Assembly: GCA_964418695.1 (NCBI GenBank)
Contig: CAYQMN010000004.1
Span: 124,001 to 188,000, forward strand
Source: Prado023 sp964418695
Lineage (GTDB): Bacteria; Actinomycetota; Actinomycetes; S36-B12; CAIYMF01
Length of the DNA: 64,000 nt
Direction of reading: 5' to 3'
Shown here one piece after another: positions 23,316 to 30,592 of this stretch. Position 1 is the first letter of the stretch. Every line of letters begins with the position of its first letter. The position numbers and the translations under genes are program-made. The notes under the pieces are model-generated. The model was not told the origin of the DNA, did not search any database, and worked only from the letters and a program-made list of their open reading frames with translations.

Positions 23316-24866
23316 CTAACCCTGGCGCTCTGGGTCCGTCCACTCCCCCAGCCGGCCGCTGCGCGAGACCCGGCCCAGGGCCGCCTCGGTGGCCTCGCGG
23401 GCGCCGTCGGTGGTCACGATCAGCAGCCGGTCCCCGGTCCGGATCCGGGTGTTGCGGTCCGGCGTCATCGTCTGCTCGCCGCGCACCACCAGCGACACCA
23501 CCGCCCCCGGCGGCAGCGGCAGCTCCACGACGTAAGTGCCGGCCAGCCGCGACTCCGGCGGGACGTCGAGGTTGAGCAGCGCGGCGCGCAGCGAGTCCAG
23601 GGGGGCGGCCTCCACGGTCAGCTCGTCCATCGCGTCCCCGGAGGCCAGCCCCATCCGGCGGGCCAGCCGTGGCATGGTCGGGGCCTGCAGGATGGTCAGC
23701 AGGATCACCAGGATCAGGGTGACGTCGAAGACCAGCTCGCCCTCGCTGGAGTCCGTGCCGGCCTCGGCCGCCAGCGGGATGGTCGCGAAGATGATCGGCA
23801 CCGCGCCGCGCAGGCCCGCCCAGGAGATGAACCCGAGCCACCGCATGGGGATCGGCGCGGTCCCGCTGAGCCTGGTGAGCGCGCTGGGCCGGGTGAACGC
23901 CCCCAGCGAGCCGAACACGCTCAGCGGCCTGGCCAGGACCAGCAGGATGGCTCCGGCCAGCAGCGCCAGTCCGATCGACTCCATCGCCCGGCTGGGGACG
24001 GCCAGCAGGCCGAGCATGATGAACAGGCCGATCTGCGCGGCCCAGGTGAGACCCTCGATGAAGCCGATGACCGAGCGCCGGTGCGGCAGGCGCGAGGCAG
24101 CCAGCACCAGGGCGAGGATGTACACGGCCGCGAACCCGGAGACGTGGATCACGACGGCGGCGCCGTAGGTCACCAGGAACAGCGCCAGGACCGCGACCGG
24201 GTACAGGCCGGCGGCGGGCAGGGCCACCCGCGGCAGGAACCAGCGCGCCCCCATCCCGATCAGCCCGCCCACCAGGACGCCGCCGATCAGCTGCGCGGCG
24301 ACGGTCAGCACGATCATCGCCGGGGACATGTGCGCGGCCGAGGGCGTGGTGAGCAGGACGATCAGCACGATGACCGGGGCGTCGTTGAACCCCGACTCGG
24401 CCTCCAGCAGAGTCTGCAGCCGTGGTGGCAGGCGCAGGCCGCGCGCAACCGCGAACACCGCCGCCGAGTCGGTGGGCGCCAGCGCAGCCCCGATCAGCAC
24501 GGCGGTGTGCAGCTGGATGCCGGCGATCAGGTGCAGCGGCACCGCGATCAGCCCGATGCTCAGCGCGACCCCGAAGCTGGCCAGGATGACCGCGGGCGCG
24601 AGCACGGGCCGCACGGTGCTGGGCCGGGTGGTCAGGCCACCCTCGGCCAGGATCACCACGAGCGCGGCGAATCCCAGGGATGTGGCCAGCTCGGGATCGT
24701 CGAAGTGGATGCCGCCGGGCCCGTCCTGGCCCAGGAACAGTCCGAGGAACAGGTAGAACAGCAGGCCGGGCAAGCCGAACCGCGCGGCCAGCCGGACCCC
24801 ACCCACCGCGGCCAGGACCACGACGCCCACGACGAGGCTGATGAGCGCCGCGTGCTCGGGGCTCAT
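23316..24866 (-). CDS. K+/H+ antiporter, NhaP2/CvrA-like (CPA1 family)
   Basis: 516-residue monovalent cation/proton antiporter. Twelve or so transmembrane helices occupy residues 5-400, with the CPA1 core segments APTDSAAVFAVARG and ESGFNDAPVIVLIVLL that carry the transport Asp residues. A cytoplasmic TrkA-C (RCK_C) domain sits near the C-terminus (about 420-500, including RIRTGDRLLIVTT), as in potassium/proton antiporters. The ATG at 24866 has GGAGGAGG about 6 nt upstream. The gene converges with the crtI-like gene with a 15-bp gap. Ion selectivity for K+ is inferred from the TrkA-C architecture. Confidence 0.9.
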   Translation of the reverse strand: MSPEHAALISLVVGVVVLAAVGGVRLAARFGLPGLLFYLFLGLFLGQDGPGGIHFDDPELATSLGFAALVVILAEGGLTTRPSTVRPVLAPAVILASFGVALSIGLIAVPLHLIAGIQLHTAVLIGAALAPTDSAAVFAVARGLRLPPRLQTLLEAESGFNDAPVIVLIVLLTTPSAAHMSPAMIVLTVAAQLIGGVLVGGLIGMGARWFLPRVALPAAGLYPVAVLALFLVTYGAAVVIHVSGFAAVYILALVLAASRLPHRRSVIGFIEGLTWAAQIGLFIMLGLLAVPSRAMESIGLALLAGAILLVLARPLSVFGSLGAFTRPSALTRLSGTAPIPMRWLGFISWAGLRGAVPIIFATIPLAAEAGTDSSEGELVFDVTLILVILLTILQAPTMPRLARRMGLASGDAMDELTVEAAPLDSLRAALLNLDVPPESRLAGTYVVELPLPPGAVVSLVVRGEQTMTPDRNTRIRTGDRLLIVTTDGAREATEAALGRVSRSGRLGEWTDPERQG

Positions 24867-24996
24867 GGCTGCCTCCTCCCGCCGGACTCCGGCCCGCGCT
24901 GCATGGTCCTCGCCCCGTACGGCTCGATCCCGGCGAGGCCGCGCCGGACCACGCGCCGGACCACGCGGCGGTCGCCCAGAGCCGTCCCCGACTCGC

Positions 24997-25623
24997 TCAG
25001 CGCAGTGCCCAGCCCACGCACAGGCTCACGGTGACCGACCCCTCGCCGCTGTCCAGCGGGACCGAGGCGGCGTCCATCGCCATCGCCTGCCGGGCCATCG
25101 GCATCGGCCCGGGCGGTCGGGACGCCGACCCCTCGTCGATCGAGAGCACCTCGCCCAGCTCCCGGCCGCTGAGCCCCGCGAGCTGCTCGGCGCGCTCCAG
25201 CGCGTCGGCCCAGGCCGCGTCCCGGGCGCTGCGGACCAGCCCGGCCGGATCCCGGTGCCGGAACGAGACGTCGTGCAGCCGCGCGGAGTCGCCGCCGGAC
25301 TCGACGACCGCGCTGATGAGCGCGCCGGCCGCGGACAGGTCGTGGGTCACCGCGCGCAGCTGGATCGAGGCGAGGAACCCGACCACCACCGGGTGCTGGC
25401 CGTACACCGGGTTCAGGCGCACGTCGTCGGTCGAGAGCCCCGAAGCCGGGACGCCCCCGTCGGTCAGCGTCGTGCGCATGCGCTCCAGCGCCGCCGCGCA
25501 GCCGGCCAGCGCCGCGGCGGCCGTGGCCGCGCGCACCTCCGCGCCCAGGGTCAGCACGCACTCGTCGCGCGGCCCGGTGGCCATGCCCGTCCCCACCACC
25601 CAGATGCCGTGGTCCTTGGCCAT
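24997..25623 (-). CDS. SIMPL (DUF541) domain protein
   Basis: 208-residue protein beginning MAKDHGIWVVGTGMATGPRDECVL, with the SIMPL pattern of an N-terminal VxGxG strand followed by ALEAMRTTL-like and LNPVYGQ segments. Family members are small, often secreted or cytoplasmic proteins of unclear function. No signal peptide is evident here, so it is probably cytoplasmic. The ATG at 25623 has GAGAGG about 8 nt upstream. It follows metF on the same strand after 35 bp, so it could share that transcript. The 130-bp gap to the antiporter contains a 12-bp tandem duplication (CGCCGGACCACG x2) and nothing else recognised. Confidence 0.82.
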   Translation of the reverse strand: MAKDHGIWVVGTGMATGPRDECVLTLGAEVRAATAAAALAGCAAALERMRTTLTDGGVPASGLSTDDVRLNPVYGQHPVVVGFLASIQLRAVTHDLSAAGALISAVVESGGDSARLHDVSFRHRDPAGLVRSARDAAWADALERAEQLAGLSGRELGEVLSIDEGSASRPPGPMPMARQAMAMDAASVPLDSGEGSVTVSLCVGWALR

Positions 25624-25658
25624 GTCCGCCACCTCTCTGAATCTTCGACGATCCCGTG

Positions 25659-26531
25659 TCAGCCGGTGAGTCGGGCGAAGATCTCCCGCGTCGCCCGCGA
25701 GCGGTTGAGCGTATAGAAGTGCAGCCCCGGGGCGCCGCCGGCCAGCAGGTCCCGGCACAGCTGGGTGCCCACCTCGATGCCCACCTGCACGACGGCGGCC
25801 GAGTCGTGCGCCACGGCGTGGAAGCGGGCGGCCAGCTCGGGCGGGAACGCCGCACCCGACAGGGCCGCGAACCGCTCGATCTGGCCCACGCTGGTCACCG
25901 GCATGACCCCGGGCAGGATCGGGATGGTCACCCCGGCCGCGCGAGCGCGGGCGACCAGCTCCACGTAGTCCGAGGCCCGGAAGAAGAACTGGGTGATCGC
26001 GAACCGAGCGCCGGCGGCCTCCTTGGCGGCCAGGACCTTCGCGTCGAAGTCCAGGTCGGGCGACTCTGGGTGGCGCTCCGGGAACGCCGCGACCCCGATC
26101 GTGAAGTCGCCGGTCTCGCGGGCCAGCCGCACCAGCTCGTCGGCGTGCGAGAGCCCGCCGGGCGTGGGCGCCCAGAGGGCGCCGGGCCCGCCGGGCGGGT
26201 CGCCGCGCAGGGCGAGCACGTTGCTGATCCCGGCGAACTGGAAGCGCAGCAGCACCTCGCGCAGCTCGTCGGTGGTCGCCCCGACGCAGGTCAGGTGCGC
26301 CACCGCGTCCATGCCGGTCTCGGCCAGGATGCGGCTGGTGATTCGCACCGTGCGGTCGCGGGTCGAGCCGCCGGCGCCGTAGGTCACCGAGACGAACGTG
26401 GGCGCCAGCGGACCGAGCTCGGCGATCGCCGACCAGAGCTGGCGCTCGCCCTCGTCGGTCTTGGGCGGGAAGAACTCGAAGGAGAAGACCGGCTCGCCCG
26501 ACTCCAGGCTGCGGCGCAGCTGCACCGACAT
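25659..26531 (-). CDS. metF: Methylenetetrahydrofolate reductase
   Basis: FAD enzyme reducing 5,10-methylene-THF to 5-methyl-THF for methionine synthesis. The 290-residue protein has the family N-terminus PVFSFEFFPPKTDEGERQLW with the catalytic Glu in EFFPPK. Next come FVSVTYGAGGSTRDRT, HLTCVGAT and LALRGDPPGG, all typical of bacterial MetF, and FAITQFFF later. The ATG at 26531 is directly adjacent to the TAG of the polyprenyl synthase gene (TAGATG), so translation is likely coupled. A MetF-like gene next to a polyprenyl synthase is the same arrangement as Rv2172c-Rv2173 in M. tuberculosis. Confidence 0.95.
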   Translation of the reverse strand: MSVQLRRSLESGEPVFSFEFFPPKTDEGERQLWSAIAELGPLAPTFVSVTYGAGGSTRDRTVRITSRILAETGMDAVAHLTCVGATTDELREVLLRFQFAGISNVLALRGDPPGGPGALWAPTPGGLSHADELVRLARETGDFTIGVAAFPERHPESPDLDFDAKVLAAKEAAGARFAITQFFFRASDYVELVARARAAGVTIPILPGVMPVTSVGQIERFAALSGAAFPPELAARFHAVAHDSAAVVQVGIEVGTQLCRDLLAGGAPGLHFYTLNRSRATREIFARLTG

Positions 26532-27602
26532 CTAGACCGACCTGGTCGTCGCGGCCAGGGCGAGGTCATCGAGTGCGGCCCGGGCCACGGGGGCCAGGTC
26601 GCAGCGCGCCAGGGCGGTCCGGGCGGTGCTGGTGCGCGCCTCGATCAGAGCCTCGACCCGATCCAGCGCGCCGGTGGCCACGAACAGCCGGCGCACCTGG
26701 TCGACCTGCTCGTCGGTGAGGTCCTTGTCGCCGAGCCGCTCGGCCAGCACCTGCGCCTGCGCCGGGTTGGCGCTGTCCAGCGCCGCGGCGACCAGGACCG
26801 TGCGCTTGCCCTCGCGCAGGTCGCCGCCGGCCGGCTTGCCGGTCTGGGCGGGGTCGCCGAACACCCCGAGCACGTCGTCGCGCAGCTGGAACGCCTCGCC
26901 CAGCGGCAGGCCGAAGTCGGTGAGGCACTCGACCTGCTCGGCGCTGGCCCCGGCCAGCAGCGCGCCCAGGTGCAGCGGCCGCTCGATCGTGTACTTGGCC
27001 GACTTGTACCGGACCACCCGCAGCGCTCCGGCCAGCGAGCCGCCGCCGCGGGCCTGCTCGACGATGTCCAGGTACTGCCCGGCCATCAGCTCGGCACGCA
27101 TCAGGTCGTAGACGCCCTTGGCGCGCTCCAGCGCCTCGGTCTCCAGCCCGGAGCGGTACAGCAGCTCGTCGGCCCACGACAGGCACAGGTCGCCCAGCAG
27201 GATCGCCGCGCCGTCGCCGAACCGGCGGGCATCGCCGGTCCAGCCCGATCGGGCGTGCAGGGCCGCGAACGCCTCGTGCGCGGCGGGCATGCCCCGCCGG
27301 GTGCTCGAGTCATCCATCACGTCGTCGTGGATCAGCGCGCAGGCCTGCACGAGCTCCAGGCTGCTGGCCGCCCGGATGGCCCCGGCGAGGTCGGTGCCCC
27401 CGACCCCGACGTAGGCCCAGAAGCAGAACGCCGGGCGCAGCCGCTTGCCGCCGGCCAGCAGGCCGGTCAGCCATGTGACCATCGGGTCCAGGTCCGGGGA
27501 GACCTCGGCCAGGAACGCGCGCTGACCGGCCAGGAACACGTCGAGGGCCCCCTGGACCTCGGCGCGCAGCTGGTCGGCCGAAGGGGCGCTGTCCGCGTGC
27601 AC
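26532..27602 (-). CDS. Polyprenyl (geranylgeranyl-type) diphosphate synthase
   Basis: Trans-prenyltransferase of 356 residues that condenses isopentenyl diphosphate with allylic primers. The first Asp-rich motif is DDVMDDSSTRRG and the second reads LRDDVLGVFGD, a form common in actinobacterial IdsA/GrcC enzymes. GGKRLRPAF near residue 55 is the substrate Lys/Arg motif. The GTG at 27602 is supported by TAGGGT 7 nt upstream; longer in-frame versions only add low-complexity sequence. Product length cannot be judged safely, but GGPP is plausible. It could feed menaquinone side chains, lipid carriers or the carotenoid route suggested by the crtI-like gene. Confidence 0.88.
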   Translation of the reverse strand: MHADSAPSADQLRAEVQGALDVFLAGQRAFLAEVSPDLDPMVTWLTGLLAGGKRLRPAFCFWAYVGVGGTDLAGAIRAASSLELVQACALIHDDVMDDSSTRRGMPAAHEAFAALHARSGWTGDARRFGDGAAILLGDLCLSWADELLYRSGLETEALERAKGVYDLMRAELMAGQYLDIVEQARGGGSLAGALRVVRYKSAKYTIERPLHLGALLAGASAEQVECLTDFGLPLGEAFQLRDDVLGVFGDPAQTGKPAGGDLREGKRTVLVAAALDSANPAQAQVLAERLGDKDLTDEQVDQVRRLFVATGALDRVEALIEARTSTARTALARCDLAPVARAALDDLALAATTRSV

Positions 27603-27609
27603 GGGCCCC

Positions 27610-27615
27610 ACCCTA
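27610..27615 (-). promoter_or_regulatory. -10 element for the leaderless polyprenyl synthase/metF transcript
   Basis: TAGGGT on the minus strand lies 7 nt before the GTG at 27602. It decides the start of the polyprenyl synthase. Confidence 0.6.
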
Positions 27616-27791
27616 GGGGCTCGCCGAGCACCCGGACGCCGACCCAGCCCCGGCCCGACCCCGGCCCCGATCCCCGCCCGGCCTCCCGCCCGGCCCCGGC
27701 CGCGCTCCCCGCCCGACCTCCCGCCCGACCCCAGGCCCGGCCCCGGTCCCGCTGCCCGCCCACGCTGCCATTCGGGGCCCCGCCAGCCGCG
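27616..27791. other. Low-complexity C-rich divergent promoter tract
   Basis: About 175 bp between two divergent leaderless genes consist mostly of CCCGCCCGACC- and CCCGGCC-like units on the plus strand with very few A residues. The strand asymmetry and near-repeats stand out even in this GC-rich genome. No gene is supported in it. Confidence 0.6.
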
Positions 27792-27797
27792 TACCCT
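27792..27797 (+). promoter_or_regulatory. -10 element for a leaderless mannosyltransferase transcript
   Basis: TACCCT is followed by 8 nt and ATG at 27806. It argues against the TTG at 27800, only 2 nt from the hexamer. Confidence 0.5.
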
Positions 27798-27805
27798 CCT
27801 TGTCC

Positions 27806-29398
27806 ATGATGCTGCGGGCGGCCACCCCGGAAGCCCGCTTCGAGCGGGCGACCTGGGCGCGCTACGCCCTGCCCGGCCTGGGCGCCAGCGCACTGACCGC
27901 GGTGGGTGCCCTGGGGGTCGGCTGGCTGCCCGCGAACTCGCCGATCCTGGACTGGGGCCTGGTCGGCACGCTGCGCACCACGACCGCCGGCGAGGTGCTC
28001 TCGCGGATGCTGGTGTTCGCCGGGGTCGCCCTGCTCCTGCAGACCTGGCTGGTCCTGGGCCACGACGTCCTGGACGGGGTCGAGCGCAGCGGTCGCCGCA
28101 TGGTCGCGGTGCTGACCACCTGGGTCCTGCCCATGGTCGTGATGCCCCCGCTGTTCAGCCGCGACGCCTACTCCTACTTCGCCCAGGGCCAGCTCATGCT
28201 GGCCGGGTTCAACCCCTACGACACCGGCGTCTCCGCACTGCCCGGCTGGTTCCTGACCGGCGCGGACCCGCTGTGGTCGGAGTCGCCGACCCCCTACGGC
28301 CCGGCGTTCCTCCTGCTGGAGCAGGGCGTGGCCGCGATCTCGGAGACGCATGCGTTCGTGGCGGTCGTCATCTTCCGGCTGATCGCGCTGGCCGGCATCG
28401 CGCTGGTGGCCGTCTACCTGCCGCGACTGGCGCACGCGCACGGGATCGACCCGCCCAAGGCGCTGTGGCTAGCGGTGCTCAACCCGCTGGTGCTCATGCA
28501 CTTCGTGGCCGGCGCGCACAACGACGCGCTGATGATCGGACTGATGGTGGCCGGGCTGACGCTGGTCGTGGAGCGCCGCCCGATCGCCGGCGTCCTGCTC
28601 ATCGGCCTGGCCGGCGCGGTCAAGCCGATCGCGCTGGTCGTGCTGCCGTTCGCCGGCCTGGTGTGGGCGGGCACGCGCGCCGGCTGGCCGCGCCGCATCC
28701 TGATGTGGGCCGCCAGCGCGGGGATCGTGCTGGCCGTGTTCGCGATCCTGTCCGCGATGGCCGGGGTCGGCCTGGGCTGGGTGGCCTCACTGAGCACGCC
28801 CGGCACAGTGCGCACCTGGCTGTCGCCCCCGACCGCGCTGGGGATGGCCATCGGCGGCCCCATGCAGCTGCTCGGCGTGGGCAGCGTCGCCGGCTGGGTC
28901 TCGATCTTCCGCGGGATCGCCCTCGTGCTCGGCTCGGCGGTCTGCCTGTTCCTGGTGCTGCGCCCCGAAGGCCGCTCGCCGGTGCGCGGTGCCGCCCTGG
29001 CGCTGCTCACCATCGTGGTGCTCAGCCCGGTGCTGCAGCCGTGGTACCTGCTCTGGGCGCTGCCGCTCGTGGCGGCCACCGGCCTGAGCGGGCTGTGGCT
29101 GCGCCTGACGATGCTGATCACCGCGGTGCTCGTGGTGCACGGCATGGCCGAGTCCAACGCGACCGCGGACACCCTGGTCGACTTCCGCGACGGCCTGAGC
29201 TCGGTGTTCGCGATCGTCATGGTGGGCATCGTGGTGCTGTCCAGCCCGGGTGAGCGGCGGCTGGTGCTCGGCAACCCGGTCGATCGCGGCATCCGCCCGG
29301 TCGGCGACGCGGCGCGCATCCGCGCGGGCTCGCTGGTGCAGCGCAGCCCGTCGAGGACGCCGGTGCCGGCGCCGACGAGCACGTCCGTGCCCCAGTGA
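27806..29398 (+). CDS. MptA/MptB-type polyprenol-phosphomannose alpha-1,6-mannosyltransferase
   Basis: GT-C membrane glycosyltransferase of about 530 residues with 11-13 predicted helices. It uses polyprenyl-phosphomannose to extend the mannan core of lipoglycans on the outer face of the membrane. The acidic GT-C motif sits in the first large loop (FSRDAYSYFAQGQLM), followed by GFNPYDTG and the family segments NPLVLMHFVAGAHNDALMIGL and GAVKPIALVVLPF. MptA and MptB are close homologues. Position next to the polyprenyl synthase and metF mirrors Rv2174 (MptA), but overall sequence alone does not separate the two here. The tail (about 500-532) is hydrophilic. ATG at 27806, or 27809, fits the leaderless -10. 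Confidence 0.82.
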   Translation: MMLRAATPEARFERATWARYALPGLGASALTAVGALGVGWLPANSPILDWGLVGTLRTTTAGEVLSRMLVFAGVALLLQTWLVLGHDVLDGVERSGRRMVAVLTTWVLPMVVMPPLFSRDAYSYFAQGQLMLAGFNPYDTGVSALPGWFLTGADPLWSESPTPYGPAFLLLEQGVAAISETHAFVAVVIFRLIALAGIALVAVYLPRLAHAHGIDPPKALWLAVLNPLVLMHFVAGAHNDALMIGLMVAGLTLVVERRPIAGVLLIGLAGAVKPIALVVLPFAGLVWAGTRAGWPRRILMWAASAGIVLAVFAILSAMAGVGLGWVASLSTPGTVRTWLSPPTALGMAIGGPMQLLGVGSVAGWVSIFRGIALVLGSAVCLFLVLRPEGRSPVRGAALALLTIVVLSPVLQPWYLLWALPLVAATGLSGLWLRLTMLITAVLVVHGMAESNATADTLVDFRDGLSSVFAIVMVGIVVLSSPGERRLVLGNPVDRGIRPVGDAARIRAGSLVQRSPSRTPVPAPTSTSVPQ

Positions 29399-29471
29399 CG
29401 CGCGTCCCCCAGCAGCGGCCCGAGCGCGTCCGTGCCCTCGTGCCGCCAGTGCGCCGGGTGACGCCAGCCGC

Positions 29472-29921
29472 TCAGGCTTCGGCGAAGGGCTCCGGGGCGA
29501 CCCGGGTGTGGCTCAACGTGAGCTGCGGGCCCTCGCCGATCAGGACGATCCGGGCAGCCAGGTCGGCCTCCTCCCAGACCGCCAGGACGTCGCGGAACAC
29601 GTCGATGGCCACCGCGAACTGCTCGGGCTCCCGCTCGGCCAGGTCGCCCCACCCCGACCAGAGCACCAACAGTCCGTCGGCGTCGTCGAGATCCTCGACC
29701 TCGTCGAACTCCTGACCGGCCAGGCACTCCTCGAACGCGTCCCAGTTGTGACCGAAGTAGTCCGGGAACCCGAAGGCGCTCGCGCACGCGGCGAAGAAGC
29801 CCTGCCGGCCACCGCCGGCCGGCACCTCGACGAGCACGCTGGCCCAGTCCAGCAGCGCGGCGAGCTCGGCGGCCGCGTCCGGGTCCGGGGCGTCGCGCCA
29901 CAGCGTCATCCGGTTGGTCAT
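29472..29921 (-). CDS. Barstar-family RNase inhibitor
   Basis: 149-residue acidic protein of the barstar (barnase inhibitor) family. The signature is FPDYFGHNWDAFEECLAG (about 52-69), equivalent to the barstar helix that plugs the RNase active site. Asp61 matches barstar Asp35, and the Asp39 position is Glu65. A long C-terminal acidic region follows (VEDLDDADGLLVLWSGW). The ATG at 29921 overlaps the stop of the RNase gene (ATGA), so inhibitor and enzyme are made from one message. It has no signal peptide and therefore acts in the cytoplasm, protecting the cell from RNase that folds before export. Confidence 0.88.
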   Translation of the reverse strand: MTNRMTLWRDAPDPDAAAELAALLDWASVLVEVPAGGGRQGFFAACASAFGFPDYFGHNWDAFEECLAGQEFDEVEDLDDADGLLVLWSGWGDLAEREPEQFAVAIDVFRDVLAVWEEADLAARIVLIGEGPQLTLSHTRVAPEPFAEA

Positions 29922-30355
29922 GACGAGATCACCTCGTGGAAGCTCGAATAGTGGTCGGCGGTGTAGAAGCGAGATCCATCCTGGCCGGTGACGATCCGGC
30001 GCGCCCCTCGGTCGTCCTCCCCGGGCGTGACGACCGTGTACTCCTGGTAGAAGCCGGCCGGCTGCGCGGGCAGCAGTCGCTCGCGGTTCTGGAAGGTGGA
30101 GCCGTCCTGGTCGTACGGGAACGGCCCGCCGGCCTCGATCAGCTCCAGGGTGTCGATCGCCTCGGGAGGCAGCTGCGCGAGGGGCATGGTCGGCAGGTCG
30201 GTCGTCGGCTCGGCCGGGGCCAGCGACGCGCTGGCGACGGACCCGCCGCCGTGCTCGCCGGCACCCGTCGCGGGCGACCCGGCGCAGCCGGCCAGGAGGG
30301 TCAGCCCCAGGGCTGCCGCGGCCACCCACCTCCACCTGCCCACGCGCGCCAGCAT
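29918..30355 (-). CDS. RNase Sa-like guanyl-specific ribonuclease, predicted lipoprotein
   Basis: 145-residue secreted RNase of the RNase Sa/barnase superfamily. A signal peptide with lipobox LAGC (Cys24) predicts lipid anchoring. The mature domain follows RNase Sa closely: LPPEAIDTLELI, GPFPYDQDGSTFQNRE, FYQEYTVVTPG and RRIVTG. Catalytic residues are visible as Glu105, Arg120 and His135 (TADHY), with nearly the same spacing as Glu54, Arg69 and His85 of RNase Sa. Cys24 is the only cysteine, so the RNase Sa disulfide is missing. The inhibitor gene follows with an ATGA overlap. The ATG at 30355 lacks a clear ribosome-binding site; GTG at 30343 is possible. Confidence 0.88.
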   Translation of the reverse strand: MLARVGRWRWVAAAALGLTLLAGCAGSPATGAGEHGGGSVASASLAPAEPTTDLPTMPLAQLPPEAIDTLELIEAGGPFPYDQDGSTFQNRERLLPAQPAGFYQEYTVVTPGEDDRGARRIVTGQDGSRFYTADHYSSFHEVISS

Positions 30356-30579
30356 GGCATACCCGGCTGCGGCGGTTGCCGGCTCCGTCGAGCGCGGGGA
30401 GCGGACTGCGGCCACCGCGACCCGGCGAGCCCCAGTGCGAGCACGGCCTGGCACCCGGACGAACTCGGGATCGCCCCGCCGGGCACTGGCCGAGGGGTCG
30501 ACCGGGGAGTCCGCCGGGGAGTCCGCCAGGGGCGCCGCCACGAGCCCGCGGCCTAGACCCGCGCGCCCCGACCGGCTCC

Positions 30580-30585
30580 TACACT
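30580..30585 (+). promoter_or_regulatory. -10 element for the leaderless PASTA kinase transcript
   Basis: TACACT is followed by 7 nt and GTG at 30593. This is one of the best matches of the leaderless set. Confidence 0.65.
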
Positions 30586-30592
30586 GGGCGCC

